64,000 nucleotides of DNA from Megasphaera stantonii (GCF_003367905.1 NZ_CP029462.1:2480001-2544000), one strand, 5' to 3'; shown: positions 33,249 through 42,908, numbered from the stretch's first letter. Numbers and translations are program-made. The notes: generated from the sequence alone by a model not told the origin.

Positions 33249-34790
33249 ATGGATATGGAAAAGAAATATTATTTGGGATTTGACGCCGGGACGCAGAGCG
33301 TAAAGGTCGCCGTGTACAGCGAGGACATGGAATGCGTAGCTATGGATACGGCCAAGACGACGCTGTATTATCCTCACCCCGGCTGGGTGCAGATGGACGT
33401 AGACGAATATTACCGCCTCATCAAGCAGTGCATGGCGTCGTGCAGCCGCCAGCTGGAAGAGAAGGGGATTTCCCCAGCGGCAGTGCGGGCCATTATGGGC
33501 GACGGCATCATCTGCGGCATCGCCGGCGTCGACGCCGAAGGGAACGCCGTGACGCCGTACGTCAACTATCTGGACAGCCGCACGGCCGACGACGTAGAAG
33601 CGCTGAAAGAACTCAAGCTGGATATCTGGGCGGCCGAAACGGGCAACGCCGAGCCGAACGTCATGTTCCCGGCCATGTTTGCCCGCTGGTTCATGAAGCA
33701 TATTCCGGCCTTTAACGAAAGGGGCGTCAAGTTCGTCCACAACTGCCCGTACGTCCTCATGCATCTGGCCGGATTGAAGGGCGAAGACGCCTTTATCGAC
33801 TGGGGCGCCATGTCCGGCTGGGGCCTGGGCTACAACGTCGTGACCAAGGAGTGGTCGGACGAACAGCTGCGCATCCTGGGCATCGACAAGAAATACATGC
33901 CGCGCATCGTCAAGCCCTGGGATATTATTGGCCGTCTCTGCGAAGACGATGCTCTGGAAACGGGCTTCCCTGCCGGTATTCCCATCTGCGCCGGCGCCGG
34001 CGATACGATGGAATCCATGATGGGCAGCGGCATTCTGGAAGCGGGCAAGGCCGTCGACGTAGCCGGCACGTGCGCTATGTTCTGCGCCGCCACGGACGGC
34101 ATCATTCCTGAATTGTCCGTACCGGGCAGCGGCCTCATCTTCAATTCGGGCACCTTGCCGGGAACGTATTTCTACTGGGGAATGGTGCGGACCGGCGGAC
34201 TGGCCCTGCGCTGGTTCAAGGATTCGATTTGCCGCCGCGAAGACGACGACTACTATGCCGAGCTGGACGTGCTGGCAGCACGCCATCCGGCCGGCTGCGA
34301 CGGGGCGATGTTCATCCCGTATCTGACAGGCGGCAACGGTGATTTCCCCCACGTGCGCGGGACCTTCACGGGCCTGACCCTCGACTCGGACCAGGGAGCG
34401 ATGTGGCGCTGCGTCCTCGAAGGCATCGGCTACGACTACATGGAAGTTACCGACCGGTACCGGGCGGCAGGCATCGACTTGACGACCTTGACGATTACGG
34501 AAGGGGGCAGCCGCGACGATTTGTGGAACCAGATCAAGGCTGACATGCTGGACACGCAGGTATCAACGCTGCGCGTCGCCGGCGGCGCCGTGCCGACGAA
34601 CTGCATTGTAGCGGCCTATGGAGCCGGCGACATTGCCGACCTCAAGCAGGCCCTCCAGCGGCAGCTCGCTGTCCACAAGACCTTTGGGCCGAACAAGGAC
34701 AACACGGCCATGTACCGGCGGCAATACGAACAAAGACGCCGTATCTTGCAGGCCTTAAACGTCGGCGAAGGGCAAAAAAATGAATTGTGA
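33249..34790 (+). CDS. FGGY-family carbohydrate kinase under FMN riboswitch
   Basis: 513 residues; ATG 33249 lies six bases after AAGGG, and a second ATG at 33255 is possible. The N-terminal ATPase half begins YYLGFDAGTQSVKVAVYS (phosphate-binding GFDAGTQS) and includes the WVQMDVDEYY segment of xylulokinase-like kinases. The second half has AGAGDTMESMMGSG, the VAGTCAMFC stretch and the adenine-binding TEGGSRDDLWNQIKADML. FGGY kinases phosphorylate sugars or sugar alcohols such as xylulose, ribulose, ribitol or glycerol. The true substrate is not visible; an FMN riboswitch points to a flavin or ribityl link, which is inference. No transporter or isomerase is adjacent. Confidence 0.88.
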   Translation: MDMEKKYYLGFDAGTQSVKVAVYSEDMECVAMDTAKTTLYYPHPGWVQMDVDEYYRLIKQCMASCSRQLEEKGISPAAVRAIMGDGIICGIAGVDAEGNAVTPYVNYLDSRTADDVEALKELKLDIWAAETGNAEPNVMFPAMFARWFMKHIPAFNERGVKFVHNCPYVLMHLAGLKGEDAFIDWGAMSGWGLGYNVVTKEWSDEQLRILGIDKKYMPRIVKPWDIIGRLCEDDALETGFPAGIPICAGAGDTMESMMGSGILEAGKAVDVAGTCAMFCAATDGIIPELSVPGSGLIFNSGTLPGTYFYWGMVRTGGLALRWFKDSICRREDDDYYAELDVLAARHPAGCDGAMFIPYLTGGNGDFPHVRGTFTGLTLDSDQGAMWRCVLEGIGYDYMEVTDRYRAAGIDLTTLTITEGGSRDDLWNQIKADMLDTQVSTLRVAGGAVPTNCIVAAYGAGDIADLKQALQRQLAVHKTFGPNKDNTAMYRRQYEQRRRILQALNVGEGQKNEL

Positions 34791-34968
34791 AAAATTACAT
34801 AATCTGGTATGACCAACGTTCATAATATAACGTAGTAAACGGCGCTTTTGGTATCGAATGATGAAATAAAAGTATTGGACATGGTTTATGTATTAAAAAA
34901 ACGTATACATAATATGCAGTTTTTTGGAAAAATCGCGTTTTTTCGGTAGATTTTTTTGGAAAACGTGA

Positions 34969-34974
34969 TATACT
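34969..34974 (+). promoter_or_regulatory. Possible -10 box of the hbd promoter
   Basis: TATACT, in the 278-base AT-rich gap between the kinase and hbd. Only a weak -35 (TAGATT, 34947) is at proper distance. The rest of the gap shows no gene. Confidence 0.35.
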
Positions 34975-35068
34975 ATGAGTGTAAGCAGTGAAACTTATTT
35001 TAATATCGCGCGTGAGTTTTTGAAAAGAACTCGTGAAAAAAATCACGCGAAATAAGGAGGAGTTTAAC

Positions 35069-35929
35069 ATGTTTTGTAAAAAGGTAATGGTTATTGGCGC
35101 AGGCACCATGGGTTCCGGTATCGCTCAGGTATTTGCTGTTAACGGTTGCGAAGTCGTTTTGAATGATATTAAAGACGAATTCATCGCCGGCGGCAAAGCT
35201 AAAATTGATAAAGCCTTGACGAAATTGGTCAGCAAGGAAAAAATGACGCAGGAAGAAAAAGACGCCGTAATGGGCCGCATTTCCGGTTTCGTTACCCGCA
35301 CGGCCGACAACATGAAAGACATCGACCTCGTTGTTGAAGCTGCTATCGAAGATTTGAAAATCAAATCGGCTATCTTCAAAGAATTAGACGAACTCTGCCC
35401 GGAACACACGATCCTGGCCAGCAACACGTCCTCTTTGTCCATCACGCAGATCGGCGCAGCTACAAAACGTCCGGACAAAGTTATCGGCATGCACTTCTTC
35501 AACCCGGCTCCGGTCATGAAATTGATCGAACTCATCAACGGCATCGCTACTTCTGAAGATACGTTCGCAAAAATCAAAGAAGTATCCGAAGAAATCGGCA
35601 AATCCCCGGTTAAAGTTGCAGACTTCCCGGGCTTCGTAGGCAACCGCGTCGTTATCCCCATGATCAACGAAGCTATCCAGGCTTTGATGGAAGGCGTAGC
35701 ATCCAAAGAAGATATCGACTCCGTATGCAAACTGGGCTTCAACCATCCGATGGGCCCCTTGGCTTTGAGCGACTTGATCGGCAACGACGTTGTCCTTCAC
35801 ATCATGGAAGTTCTCTATGAAGGCTTCGGCGATCCGAAATATCGTCCGTGCCCGCTCCTCAAAACGTACGTCAACGCTGGTTACCTCGGCCGCAAGACGG
35901 GCAAAGGCTTCTACGACTACACGAAATAA
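35069..35929 (+). CDS. hbd: 3-hydroxybutyryl-CoA dehydrogenase
   Basis: Reduces acetoacetyl-CoA to 3-hydroxybutyryl-CoA with NAD(P)H in butyrate and longer-chain formation. 286 residues from ATG 35069, with AAGGAGG before it. Rossmann motif [18 protein letters not shown] (residues 6-23), catalytic histidine region [17 protein letters not shown] (near 140) and FPGFVGNRV (near 188) are complete. Codon use is strongly biased (AAA, GAA, GGC, CGT), unlike the GC-rich neighbours, as expected for a highly expressed central enzyme. crt follows after 143 bases. Confidence 0.95.
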   Translation: MFCKKVMVIGAGTMGSGIAQVFAVNGCEVVLNDIKDEFIAGGKAKIDKALTKLVSKEKMTQEEKDAVMGRISGFVTRTADNMKDIDLVVEAAIEDLKIKSAIFKELDELCPEHTILASNTSSLSITQIGAATKRPDKVIGMHFFNPAPVMKLIELINGIATSEDTFAKIKEVSEEIGKSPVKVADFPGFVGNRVVIPMINEAIQALMEGVASKEDIDSVCKLGFNHPMGPLALSDLIGNDVVLHIMEVLYEGFGDPKYRPCPLLKTYVNAGYLGRKTGKGFYDYTK

Positions 35930-36001
35930 TAGGCGAGCAGTACAAACACAACTCTATAAGCAAGCAATGTAAACTCAAGCGATTTATATTTGTCAGGCAG
36001 T

Positions 36002-36021
36002 GGGCGTGAGTATTCACGCCC
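36002..36021 (+). other. Perfect hairpin in the hbd-crt gap
   Basis: GGGCGTGAGTATTCACGCCC is a self-complementary 8-base stem with a GTAT loop, 50 bases before the crt start. No T-run follows. It may be a processing or stability element that sets the crt level. Confidence 0.5.
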
Positions 36022-36072
36022 CTTGTTTGCACGTCCTACGTGTGAATATATTATTTTGGGAGGGTTCTAATT

Positions 36073-36855
36073 ATGGACTACAAAAACATTCTTTACTCGG
36101 CAGAAAACGGTATTGCAACGATTACGATCAATCGTCCGAAAGCTCTGAACGCCCTGAACACGGAAACGGTTTCGGAATTAAGAGACCTCGTCGGCAAAAT
36201 CGCCGCTGATTCCGAAATTAAAGTCGTCGTTATCACGGGTTCCGGCAGCAAATCCTTCGTAGCCGGCGCAGATATCGTTGAAATGTCCACGAAGAATGCA
36301 GTTGAAGGTCGCGCATTCGGCAAAATCGGTCAGGATACGTTTACGGAAATCGAAAACATGCCGCAGCCGGTTATCGCTGCTATTAACGGCTTCGCTTTGG
36401 GCGGCGGCTGCGAACTGTCCTGCGCTTGCGACATCCGTTATGCTTCTGAAAACGCTAAATTCGGTCAGCCCGAAGTTGGCCTCGGCATTACGCCGGGCTT
36501 CGGCGGCACGCAGCGTCTGCCCCGTGTCGTTGGCCGCGGCTACGGCAAAGAACTGATTTTCACGGCTGGCATGATCGACGCTCAGGAAGCATATCGTATC
36601 GGCCTCGTAAACAAAGTTGTTCCTCAGGAAGAACTGATGGATACCGTATATGCATTGGCTAAGAAGATCGCGAAAAACGCTCCGATCGCCGTACAGCTCT
36701 CCAAAGCAGCTATCAACCGCGGTATCAACTGCGACGTTATCACTGGTATTGCTTATGAAGACGAAGTATTCGGCCTTTGCTTCGCTACGGAAGACCAGAA
36801 AGAAGGCATGGGCGCTTTCGTTGAAAAACGTAAAGCTACGTTCACAGGCAAATAA
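36073..36855 (+). CDS. crt: 3-hydroxybutyryl-CoA dehydratase (crotonase)
   Basis: Dehydrates 3-hydroxybutyryl-CoA to crotonyl-CoA, the step after Hbd. 260 residues; GGGAGG precedes ATG 36073. Enoyl-CoA hydratase motifs: SFVAGADIVEM (oxyanion hole side, near 58-68), NGFALGGGCELSCACDIRYA (near 105-124), and catalytic glutamates in PEVGLGITPGFGGTQRLPR (near 133-150). It has the same strong codon bias as hbd. bcd/etf and thiolase genes are not in the window. A strong terminator follows. Confidence 0.94.
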   Translation: MDYKNILYSAENGIATITINRPKALNALNTETVSELRDLVGKIAADSEIKVVVITGSGSKSFVAGADIVEMSTKNAVEGRAFGKIGQDTFTEIENMPQPVIAAINGFALGGGCELSCACDIRYASENAKFGQPEVGLGITPGFGGTQRLPRVVGRGYGKELIFTAGMIDAQEAYRIGLVNKVVPQEELMDTVYALAKKIAKNAPIAVQLSKAAINRGINCDVITGIAYEDEVFGLCFATEDQKEGMGAFVEKRKATFTGK

Positions 36856-36882
36856 TATCCTTGATATTGCCATATGAATAAG

Positions 36883-36920
36883 AAAAAACCGTATCCTCGT
36901 CAGAGGGTACGGTTTTTTTG
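36883..36920. terminator. Bidirectional terminator between crt and the DEAD-box gene
   Basis: AAAAAACCGTATCCT pairs with AGAGGGTACGGTTTTTTT around CGTC. It serves the convergent genes on both sides. Confidence 0.92.
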
Positions 36921-36929
36921 ATAGGCGAA

Positions 36930-38519
36930 TTAGTCTTTAAAATAGGGCTTGAACACGGAGCGGTTCGGCTCCTTACGGACCTTCTTTTCGCCGCTGCGGC
37001 GGAACGTTCCCGACGCGTTGTCGTTTTGCTTCCGCGGCGCGAAGTGACGGCGTTTCGTATTGCCGCTTCGATAGTCTCCGCTGCGTTCGCTTCGGTCGTT
37101 TCGTTCGGAACGGTCGTTCCGGTCGCTGCGGTCGTGACGATAGTCGCGGCGGCGGTTTTTGTCGCCGTAGGGACGGCGGGAGCGGTGGACGCGCAGGGGC
37201 GCTTCTTCCGTAATGTTGACCGGCGTCGTGTCCGGCTCCTTCGTGAGCAGCTTGATGGCTGCCGACAAGAGGGCGACGGAGTCGAAGTGGGTGAGAAGCT
37301 CTTCGGCGTTGGCCCGGTAGATGCTGTAGTTGTCGTCTTCTGTCGCGGCGACGAGACGGCGGATAGCCGCCTGCTGGGCTCCTTCCAGGGCTTCCGAGAA
37401 GGTCGGGGCCTTGCGGCGGGCGATGCGCCGTTTGATGAGCCGTTCGATGGCCCGCAGGTGGTCGATTTCGCGGGGAATGACGAAGGTCGTCGCTTCGCCG
37501 CTCTGGCCGGCCCGGCCTGTACGGCCGACACGGTGGACATAGCTTTCCGGGTCCTGGGGCAAATCGTAGTTGAATACGTGGGTGACGCCGCTGATGTCGA
37601 GGCCGCGGGCGGCGACGTCGGTGGCGACGAGGATATCGATGGTCTTTTCCCGGAACTGGCGGATGACCGTGTCCCGTTTAGCTTGGGTCAGGTCGCCGTG
37701 AATGCCTTCGGCGGAATAGCCGCGCTTTTTCAGGGCTTCGGACAGCTCGTCGACGCGGCGCTTGGTGCGGACGAAGATGATGGCCAAATCCGGCTCCTGC
37801 AGGTCGAGAAGGCGGCAGAGGATGTCGAACTTCTGGCGGTCCGGCACTTCGATGTAGGACTGCTCGATGAGGTCGATAGTTACTTCCTTGGCCTTCATGC
37901 GGACGATCTGCGGGTCGTGGAGGAAGGTTTCCGCCAGCTGCTGAATGGGCTTGGGCATGGTAGCCGAGAACAGCAGGGTCTGACGGGTGCTGGGCGTGGC
38001 GGCCATGATGAGGTTGATGTCTTCGATGAAGCCCATGTCCAGCATTTCGTCGGCTTCGTCAAGGACGATCGTCGAAATATGGCTCAGGCTGATGGTGCCG
38101 CGCTTCATGTGGTCGATGAGGCGGCCCGGCGTGGCGACGACGATCTGCGGCGATTTGCGCAGGCGGCGCAGCTGCCGTTCCATATCCTGACCGCCGTAAA
38201 TCGGCAGGGCCTGGATGTGGGTGAACTGGGCCAGGTGGTTGAGCTCTTCGGCGACCTGCATGGCCAGCTCGCGCGTCGGCGACAGGACGACGGCCTGTAT
38301 TTCCTTCGACGGCTCGGACGCTAATATTTTTTCTAATACGGGAATGCCGTAGGCTGCCGTTTTGCCCGTGCCGGTCTGTGCCTGGCCGATCATATCGCAG
38401 CCCGACATGGCGACGGGGATGGCGTTTGCCTGAATCGGCGTCGGTTCTTCAAAGCCCATTTCGTTTAAGGCGTTGAGAATGACGTCGCTAATTTGTAAGG
38501 TTTGAAATTTTTCTAACAT
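36930..38519 (-). CDS. DEAD-box ATP-dependent RNA helicase, CshA-like
   Basis: 529 residues. Q motif FEEPTPIQANAIP, motif I AQTGTGKT (near 46), PTRELA, TPGR, motif II LDEADEML (near 155), SATMP, then helicase C with ATDVAARGLDI and HRVGRTGRAG. The C-terminal 90 residues are very basic and low-complexity (DRSDRNDRSERNDRSERS), an RNA-binding tail as in CshA/DeaD proteins that act in ribosome assembly and mRNA decay. It is divergent from the UvrD-like gene. No partner gene is adjacent. Confidence 0.92.
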   Translation of the reverse strand: MLEKFQTLQISDVILNALNEMGFEEPTPIQANAIPVAMSGCDMIGQAQTGTGKTAAYGIPVLEKILASEPSKEIQAVVLSPTRELAMQVAEELNHLAQFTHIQALPIYGGQDMERQLRRLRKSPQIVVATPGRLIDHMKRGTISLSHISTIVLDEADEMLDMGFIEDINLIMAATPSTRQTLLFSATMPKPIQQLAETFLHDPQIVRMKAKEVTIDLIEQSYIEVPDRQKFDILCRLLDLQEPDLAIIFVRTKRRVDELSEALKKRGYSAEGIHGDLTQAKRDTVIRQFREKTIDILVATDVAARGLDISGVTHVFNYDLPQDPESYVHRVGRTGRAGQSGEATTFVIPREIDHLRAIERLIKRRIARRKAPTFSEALEGAQQAAIRRLVAATEDDNYSIYRANAEELLTHFDSVALLSAAIKLLTKEPDTTPVNITEEAPLRVHRSRRPYGDKNRRRDYRHDRSDRNDRSERNDRSERSGDYRSGNTKRRHFAPRKQNDNASGTFRRSGEKKVRKEPNRSVFKPYFKD

Positions 38520-38621
38520 GTATGCCTCCTTTTGTATAACTTATTTATTATATCATTAGATAGATTAAAAGAATAGAGGGGGGCTGCGTTTTTGCGGCAG
38601 GAGAAATGGCTGGATTTCGTA

Positions 38622-38650
38622 TTGAGCGGCGGCGGAATTCCTGTTATAAT
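38622..38650 (+). promoter_or_regulatory. Promoter of the UvrD-like helicase gene
   Basis: TTGAGC (38622-38627) and TATAAT (38645-38650) with 17-base spacing, 35 bases before the start codon. Confidence 0.75.
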
Positions 38651-38685
38651 GAAAGAAACGAATGTTCGCAGAAAGGGAGGATACG

Positions 38686-40839
38686 ATGATGGATTTGCTG
38701 CAGGGGCTGAACGACGCCCAGCGTCAGGCCGTGACGACGACGGAGGGCTGCGTGCGGGTCATCGCCGGCGCCGGCTCGGGCAAGACGCGGGCCTTGTCGT
38801 ACCGGTTTGCCTTTTTAGTCAACGAGCTGGGCATCGTGCCGGGCCACATCCTCTGCGTCACCTTTACCAACAAGTCGGCGGCGGAAATGCGCCGGCGCAT
38901 CCACAACCTGACAGGCGACAACGACACGGGCTACGTCAATACGTTCCACGGCTTCTGCGTATCGGTCCTGCAGGAAGACTGCCACGCCGTCCAGTATCCC
39001 AAGAATTTTCTCGTCCTCGATAATGCCGATATCGACGCCATGCTCCAGATGATTTACGAGGAACGGGGGCTCACGCTGCGCAATATGACCTTTTCCGCTG
39101 CCCGGGATATGATAGAAATGCGTAAGCTCGTCCATGAGCCGGAGTATTACGCTGACATGATTACGATGTCCCTGGAGCGGCTGAAACGGAAGTACGACGA
39201 AGCCGCGTCGGCTGCGGATATCATCTTCTACGGCTACTTGTACCAGGAAAAGAAATGCTTCGGCCTCGATTACAACGACCTCATCAAGTTTTCCCTGTAT
39301 ATTTTCAAGGAACACGACGACATCCGGCTGAAATGGCAGCGGCGGCTGGAGTACATCATGATCGATGAATTTCAGGATATCGACCTGCTCCAATACGAGC
39401 TCATGAGCGTATTGTGGGGCTATCACAAGAATTTGTTCATCGTCGGCGACCCGGACCAGACGATTTATACGTGGCGCGGCGCCAACGTGAAGTATCTCCT
39501 CGAGTTTGACAAAGCTTTCCCAGGGACGAAGACCATCGTAATGATGGATAATTACCGCTCGACGCCTCAGATTTTGGCGGCGGCCAACGCCCTCATCGAC
39601 AACAACGTGTGCCGCATGGCCAAGTCTCTCAGGCCGACCTTGCCTGACGGCGACGCCGTGGTCTGTCATTTTGCCGAAAGCCCCCAGGCCGAAGGGCTGT
39701 GGATGGCTGGGCGCATGAAGGCCTTGCGCGAACGAGGCGTGCCTTACAAGGACATGGCCGTCCTGTACCGGGCCCATTACGTGACGCGGACTGTGGAGGA
39801 AGCGCTGTTGAAGGAACACATACCCTACGTCATATACAGCGGCGTCCAGTTTTTTAGCCGCAAGGAAATCAAGGATGCTCTCAGCTATTTGCGCATCATC
39901 GCCTATAAAGACGACCTGTCTTTCCGGCGGATCGCCAACGTGCCGAAGCGCAATCTGGGCAAGCGGCGCATGGCCTTTCTGCAGGAATACGCCGACACCC
40001 GCGGCTGCTCCCTGTACGAAGCGCTGGTCGAAACGATGGACGACGGCCTGTTTAAGGGGACGAAGGCCCGCCAGTTCGCAGCGCTCGTCGAGTCCTTTGC
40101 CGCCGAGTACGAGGGCCGGCCCGTGTCGGAGGTCCTGTCGGCAATCCTTGATACCAGCGGCTACGAGAAAGTCCTTCGTACCGAAGGCAGCCAGGAGCGG
40201 CTGGACAACCTGGCCGAACTCAAGCAGGCCGTGTACGAGTATGAAACGACGTGCGGCGAGGAAGTCACGCTGGAGCATTATTTGTCCCACGTGGCCTTGC
40301 TTACCAACGCCGACGCCGCGCCGGATGACGACAAGGTCAAGCTCATGACGGTTCACGCCGCCAAGGGGCTGGAATTTCCCTACGTATTCCTGTGCGGTCT
40401 GAACGAAGGCATTTTCCCGTCGCGGAAGGTGCGGACGATGCAAGCCATGGAAGAAGAACGGCGGCTGGCCTTCGTAGCCCTGACGCGGGCCGAAAGGGGC
40501 TTATATTTGTCCGAAGCAGACGGGCAGCACTTCGACGGCGCAGTCCGCTATCCGTCGCGGTTTATCCTGGATATGGGCCCGGATGTGCTGGCGTATGACA
40601 ATCCGCCGCCGGACAGCCTCGTCCGGGCGACTCGGGACTACATCGAGTACAGCAGCAAATACTGGCCTGACCGGGAGGGCGAAAGGACCTTTGCGTCAGG
40701 ACAGCGGGTACGGCACGCCGTCTTCGGCGAGGGGACCGTCATCGACGCCGATATGGACCGGCAAGCCTACGTCGTGCAGTTCGATGCCATGGACACGGCG
40801 CGGATGATTTCGTTCCGCGTGAAGCTGAAAGCCCTGTAA
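38686..40839 (+). CDS. UvrD/PcrA-type ATP-dependent DNA helicase
   Basis: 717 residues from ATG 38686 after AAAGGGAGG; the frame is open farther upstream, but the promoter lies there. Superfamily 1A motifs: LNDAQRQAV (Q motif), AGAGSGKTRALSYR (near 28), TFTNKSAAEMRRRI, DEFQDIDLLQYEL (near 226), GDPDQTIYTWRGAN (near 254), MTVHAAKGLEFPYVFL (near 555), and VALTRAERGLYLSEA. The C-terminus (QRVRHAVFGEGTVIDADMD) is the tudor-like polymerase-interaction end of PcrA-like proteins. It probably acts in repair or in clearing replication obstacles. Whether this is the main PcrA of the cell or a paralogue cannot be told. Confidence 0.9.
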   Translation: MMDLLQGLNDAQRQAVTTTEGCVRVIAGAGSGKTRALSYRFAFLVNELGIVPGHILCVTFTNKSAAEMRRRIHNLTGDNDTGYVNTFHGFCVSVLQEDCHAVQYPKNFLVLDNADIDAMLQMIYEERGLTLRNMTFSAARDMIEMRKLVHEPEYYADMITMSLERLKRKYDEAASAADIIFYGYLYQEKKCFGLDYNDLIKFSLYIFKEHDDIRLKWQRRLEYIMIDEFQDIDLLQYELMSVLWGYHKNLFIVGDPDQTIYTWRGANVKYLLEFDKAFPGTKTIVMMDNYRSTPQILAAANALIDNNVCRMAKSLRPTLPDGDAVVCHFAESPQAEGLWMAGRMKALRERGVPYKDMAVLYRAHYVTRTVEEALLKEHIPYVIYSGVQFFSRKEIKDALSYLRIIAYKDDLSFRRIANVPKRNLGKRRMAFLQEYADTRGCSLYEALVETMDDGLFKGTKARQFAALVESFAAEYEGRPVSEVLSAILDTSGYEKVLRTEGSQERLDNLAELKQAVYEYETTCGEEVTLEHYLSHVALLTNADAAPDDDKVKLMTVHAAKGLEFPYVFLCGLNEGIFPSRKVRTMQAMEEERRLAFVALTRAERGLYLSEADGQHFDGAVRYPSRFILDMGPDVLAYDNPPPDSLVRATRDYIEYSSKYWPDREGERTFASGQRVRHAVFGEGTVIDADMDRQAYVVQFDAMDTARMISFRVKLKAL

Positions 40840-40881
40840 CGCAGGGAAAGGGTTGTTGCAGAAGAAAGAAGGAATACGCCT

Positions 40882-41505
40882 ATGAACCCGGAGAAAATCT
40901 ATCCCCGTACGGGAGATAGGGAGACTGTCTACTTAAAGCCTGTCGTAACGAATCCCAACATACAAATCGGTGAGTACACGATGTATAACGATTTCGTTCG
41001 CGATCCGAGGCAGTTTGAAAAGAACAACGTCTTATATCACTATCCGATAAACAGAGATTCGCTGCGGATAGGCAAGTTTTGTTCTATTGCCTGCGGCGCC
41101 AAGTTTTTATTTGCCAGCGCCAACCATACGCAGGCGTCTGTATCTACGTATCCTTTTCCCATCTTTTTTGAAGAATGGGATTTGGATATAGGCGATGTGA
41201 CGTCGGCCTGGGACTATAAGGGAGACATCGTCATAGGAAATGACGTGTGGATTGGCTACGAGGCCGTCGTCATGGCCGGCGTGACGATTGGCGACGGCGC
41301 GATTATCGGCGCGCGGGCTGTCGTGACGAAGGACGTGCCGCCGTATACGATTGTCGGCGGCGTTCCGGCTAGGGAAATTCGCCGGCGGTTTTCGGATGAT
41401 GTGATTGCCCGGCTGCTGGAACTCAAATGGTGTGACTGGCCGGCAGAGCGGATTCAACGAAATATAAAGAATATACAAGCCGGTCGGTTGAACTTGCTGC
41501 TGTAA
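40882..41505 (+). CDS. CatB/Vat-like acetyltransferase (left-handed beta-helix)
   Basis: 207 residues. N-terminal extension NIQIGEYTMYNDFVRDPRQF, the catalytic histidine segment FASANHTQASVSTYPF (near 80), then hexapeptide repeats IVIGNDVWIGYEAVVMAGVT and IGDGAIIGARAVVTKDVPPY. This is the xenobiotic acetyltransferase group that contains chloramphenicol (CatB) and streptogramin (Vat) enzymes as well as many of unknown substrate. Drug resistance cannot be claimed from sequence alone. A terminator follows within 35 bases. Confidence 0.85.
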   Translation: MNPEKIYPRTGDRETVYLKPVVTNPNIQIGEYTMYNDFVRDPRQFEKNNVLYHYPINRDSLRIGKFCSIACGAKFLFASANHTQASVSTYPFPIFFEEWDLDIGDVTSAWDYKGDIVIGNDVWIGYEAVVMAGVTIGDGAIIGARAVVTKDVPPYTIVGGVPAREIRRRFSDDVIARLLELKWCDWPAERIQRNIKNIQAGRLNLLL

Positions 41506-41539
41506 ATACGGCATGCAAACCTTTCTATTGCAAGAGATG

Positions 41540-41587
41540 AAAAAAGCTGCTGGGAAACGCAAGTATTGCGTCTTCCAGCAGCTTTTT
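41540..41587. terminator. Bidirectional terminator between acetyltransferase and flavodoxin genes
   Basis: AAAAAGCTGCTGG pairs with CCAGCAGCTTTTT, with an inner ACGCAA/TTGCGT stem. It is placed between convergent genes. Confidence 0.92.
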
Positions 41588-41629
41588 GGCATTTTATGTC
41601 GTGCCTGTCTTTGTGAGCGGCTCGGGAAA

Positions 41630-42121
41630 TCAGGCTCCGAATAATTCGACGGCCTTAGCCGCCATGCGTTCGCCGTAGGTCAGGAAGGTTTCCCGGCTGC
41701 CATCCAGATCCTTGCTCAGGGCTACAGGCCCCAGGTGAATGACCGGCGCGCCGCAGGAGCCGCCGCCGGAATAGGTCATCATGCCGTGGACCATCATGTG
41801 GTCGAGGATGAGGCGGATGCCCAGGTCGCCGCCGCCGTGGAGATAATCCATCGTCGCGAAGGCTCCGCCCAGCTTGCCGGCGAGCTGGCATTTCTTGCAT
41901 GGCCCTTCGAGCCAGGACTTGACGTCGGCGCAGACGCTGGCGAAATAAATAGGCGAGCCCAGGACGATGCATTTGCTTTCGGCAGCCCACGCTTCGTCCA
42001 AATCGTCGATAGAGCAGGCTTTGGCCTGGACGCCCTGTACCCGTTCCATGCCCTGGGCGATGATTTCGGCCATCTTCTGCGTGTGGCCCGTTTTAGAGTA
42101 ATACAGTACCATTGCTTTCAT
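41630..42121 (-). CDS. Flavodoxin-family protein
   Basis: 163 residues with the FMN phosphate-binding loop YYSKTGHTQKMAEII at the N-terminus, VLGSPIYFASVCADVKSWLE near 55-75, and SGGGSCGAPVIHLGP near 120. It resembles flavodoxin-like NAD(P)H:quinone reductases (WrbA/NADPH-dependent FMN reductase group). It is a cytoplasmic electron carrier or reductase; the partner is unknown. It lies downstream of metI on the same strand with a 133-base gap and is probably separate. Confidence 0.85.
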   Translation of the reverse strand: MKAMVLYYSKTGHTQKMAEIIAQGMERVQGVQAKACSIDDLDEAWAAESKCIVLGSPIYFASVCADVKSWLEGPCKKCQLAGKLGGAFATMDYLHGGGDLGIRLILDHMMVHGMMTYSGGGSCGAPVIHLGPVALSKDLDGSRETFLTYGERMAAKAVELFGA

Positions 42122-42254
42122 ACTTCATGCCTCCTTGTTGCATACGTATATATACATCTTACTCATACGGCCCTTTCTTTGTCAAATCCGGCGCTGTATA
42201 ACATAACCCAGACCATGGCAGGTTCTGCTGCGGTCTGGGTTATATCGTATCTAC

Positions 42255-42908
42255 TTATTTTTTATTTTTCTTGCGCGAGGCGAAGTCGCCGCAGGCCTGG
42301 ATGAGGTTGACGCCTACGATGAGGATGATGATCGTCGCCAGCATGACGTCGGCGCGGAAGCGCTGGTAGCCGTAGCGGATAGCGATGTCGCCGAGGCCGC
42401 CGCCGCCGATTGCGCCGGCCATGGCCGAAGCGCCGATGAGGTTGACGATGAGGACCGTAATGTTGTTGATGATCGTCGGCAGGGCTTCGGGAATGAGGAC
42501 CTTGCGGATGATCTGGAAGGGCGTGGCGCCCATGGATTCCGCGGCTTCGACGAGGCCGAAGTCGACGTCGCGGATAGACGTTTCAACGAGGCGGCTCAAA
42601 AAGGGAATGGCCACGATGGTCAGGGGCACGCAGGCCGCCGTCGTGCCGATGGACGTGCCGGCGATGATGCGGGTCAGAGGAATGATGGCGACCATGAGGA
42701 TGATAAAGGGAATCGAGCGGATGATGTTGACGATGGTGCCCAGTATCTGATTGATAAAGCGGTTTTCCAGAATATGGCCCCGGCTGGTCGTGACCAGCGT
42801 AATGCCGAGGGGAATACCGATGATAGCGGCGATGATCGTCGCGACGGCGACCATGAAAACAGTTTCCTGAATGCCTTGGAGCATTAAATTAATGATTTCT
42901 TGGGACAT
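42255..42908 (-). CDS. metI: Methionine ABC transporter permease
   Basis: 217 residues, five or six membrane segments, with the ABC permease EAA loop VEAAESMGATPFQIIRKVLI near residue 125. The start overlaps the 3' end of metN by 20 bases, so the two are translationally linked. It forms the channel of the MetNI importer for methionine. The usual third gene, metQ, is not downstream, so the binding lipoprotein must be elsewhere. Confidence 0.92.
   Translation of the reverse strand: MSQEIINLMLQGIQETVFMVAVATIIAAIIGIPLGITLVTTSRGHILENRFINQILGTIVNIIRSIPFIILMVAIIPLTRIIAGTSIGTTAACVPLTIVAIPFLSRLVETSIRDVDFGLVEAAESMGATPFQIIRKVLIPEALPTIINNITVLIVNLIGASAMAGAIGGGGLGDIAIRYGYQRFRADVMLATIIILIVGVNLIQACGDFASRKKNKK

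Noticed and set aside
40882-41505. Calling the acetyltransferase a streptogramin or chloramphenicol resistance gene
   Set aside because: The fold and catalytic histidine fit, but many members of this family have other substrates and there is no mobile or resistance context.
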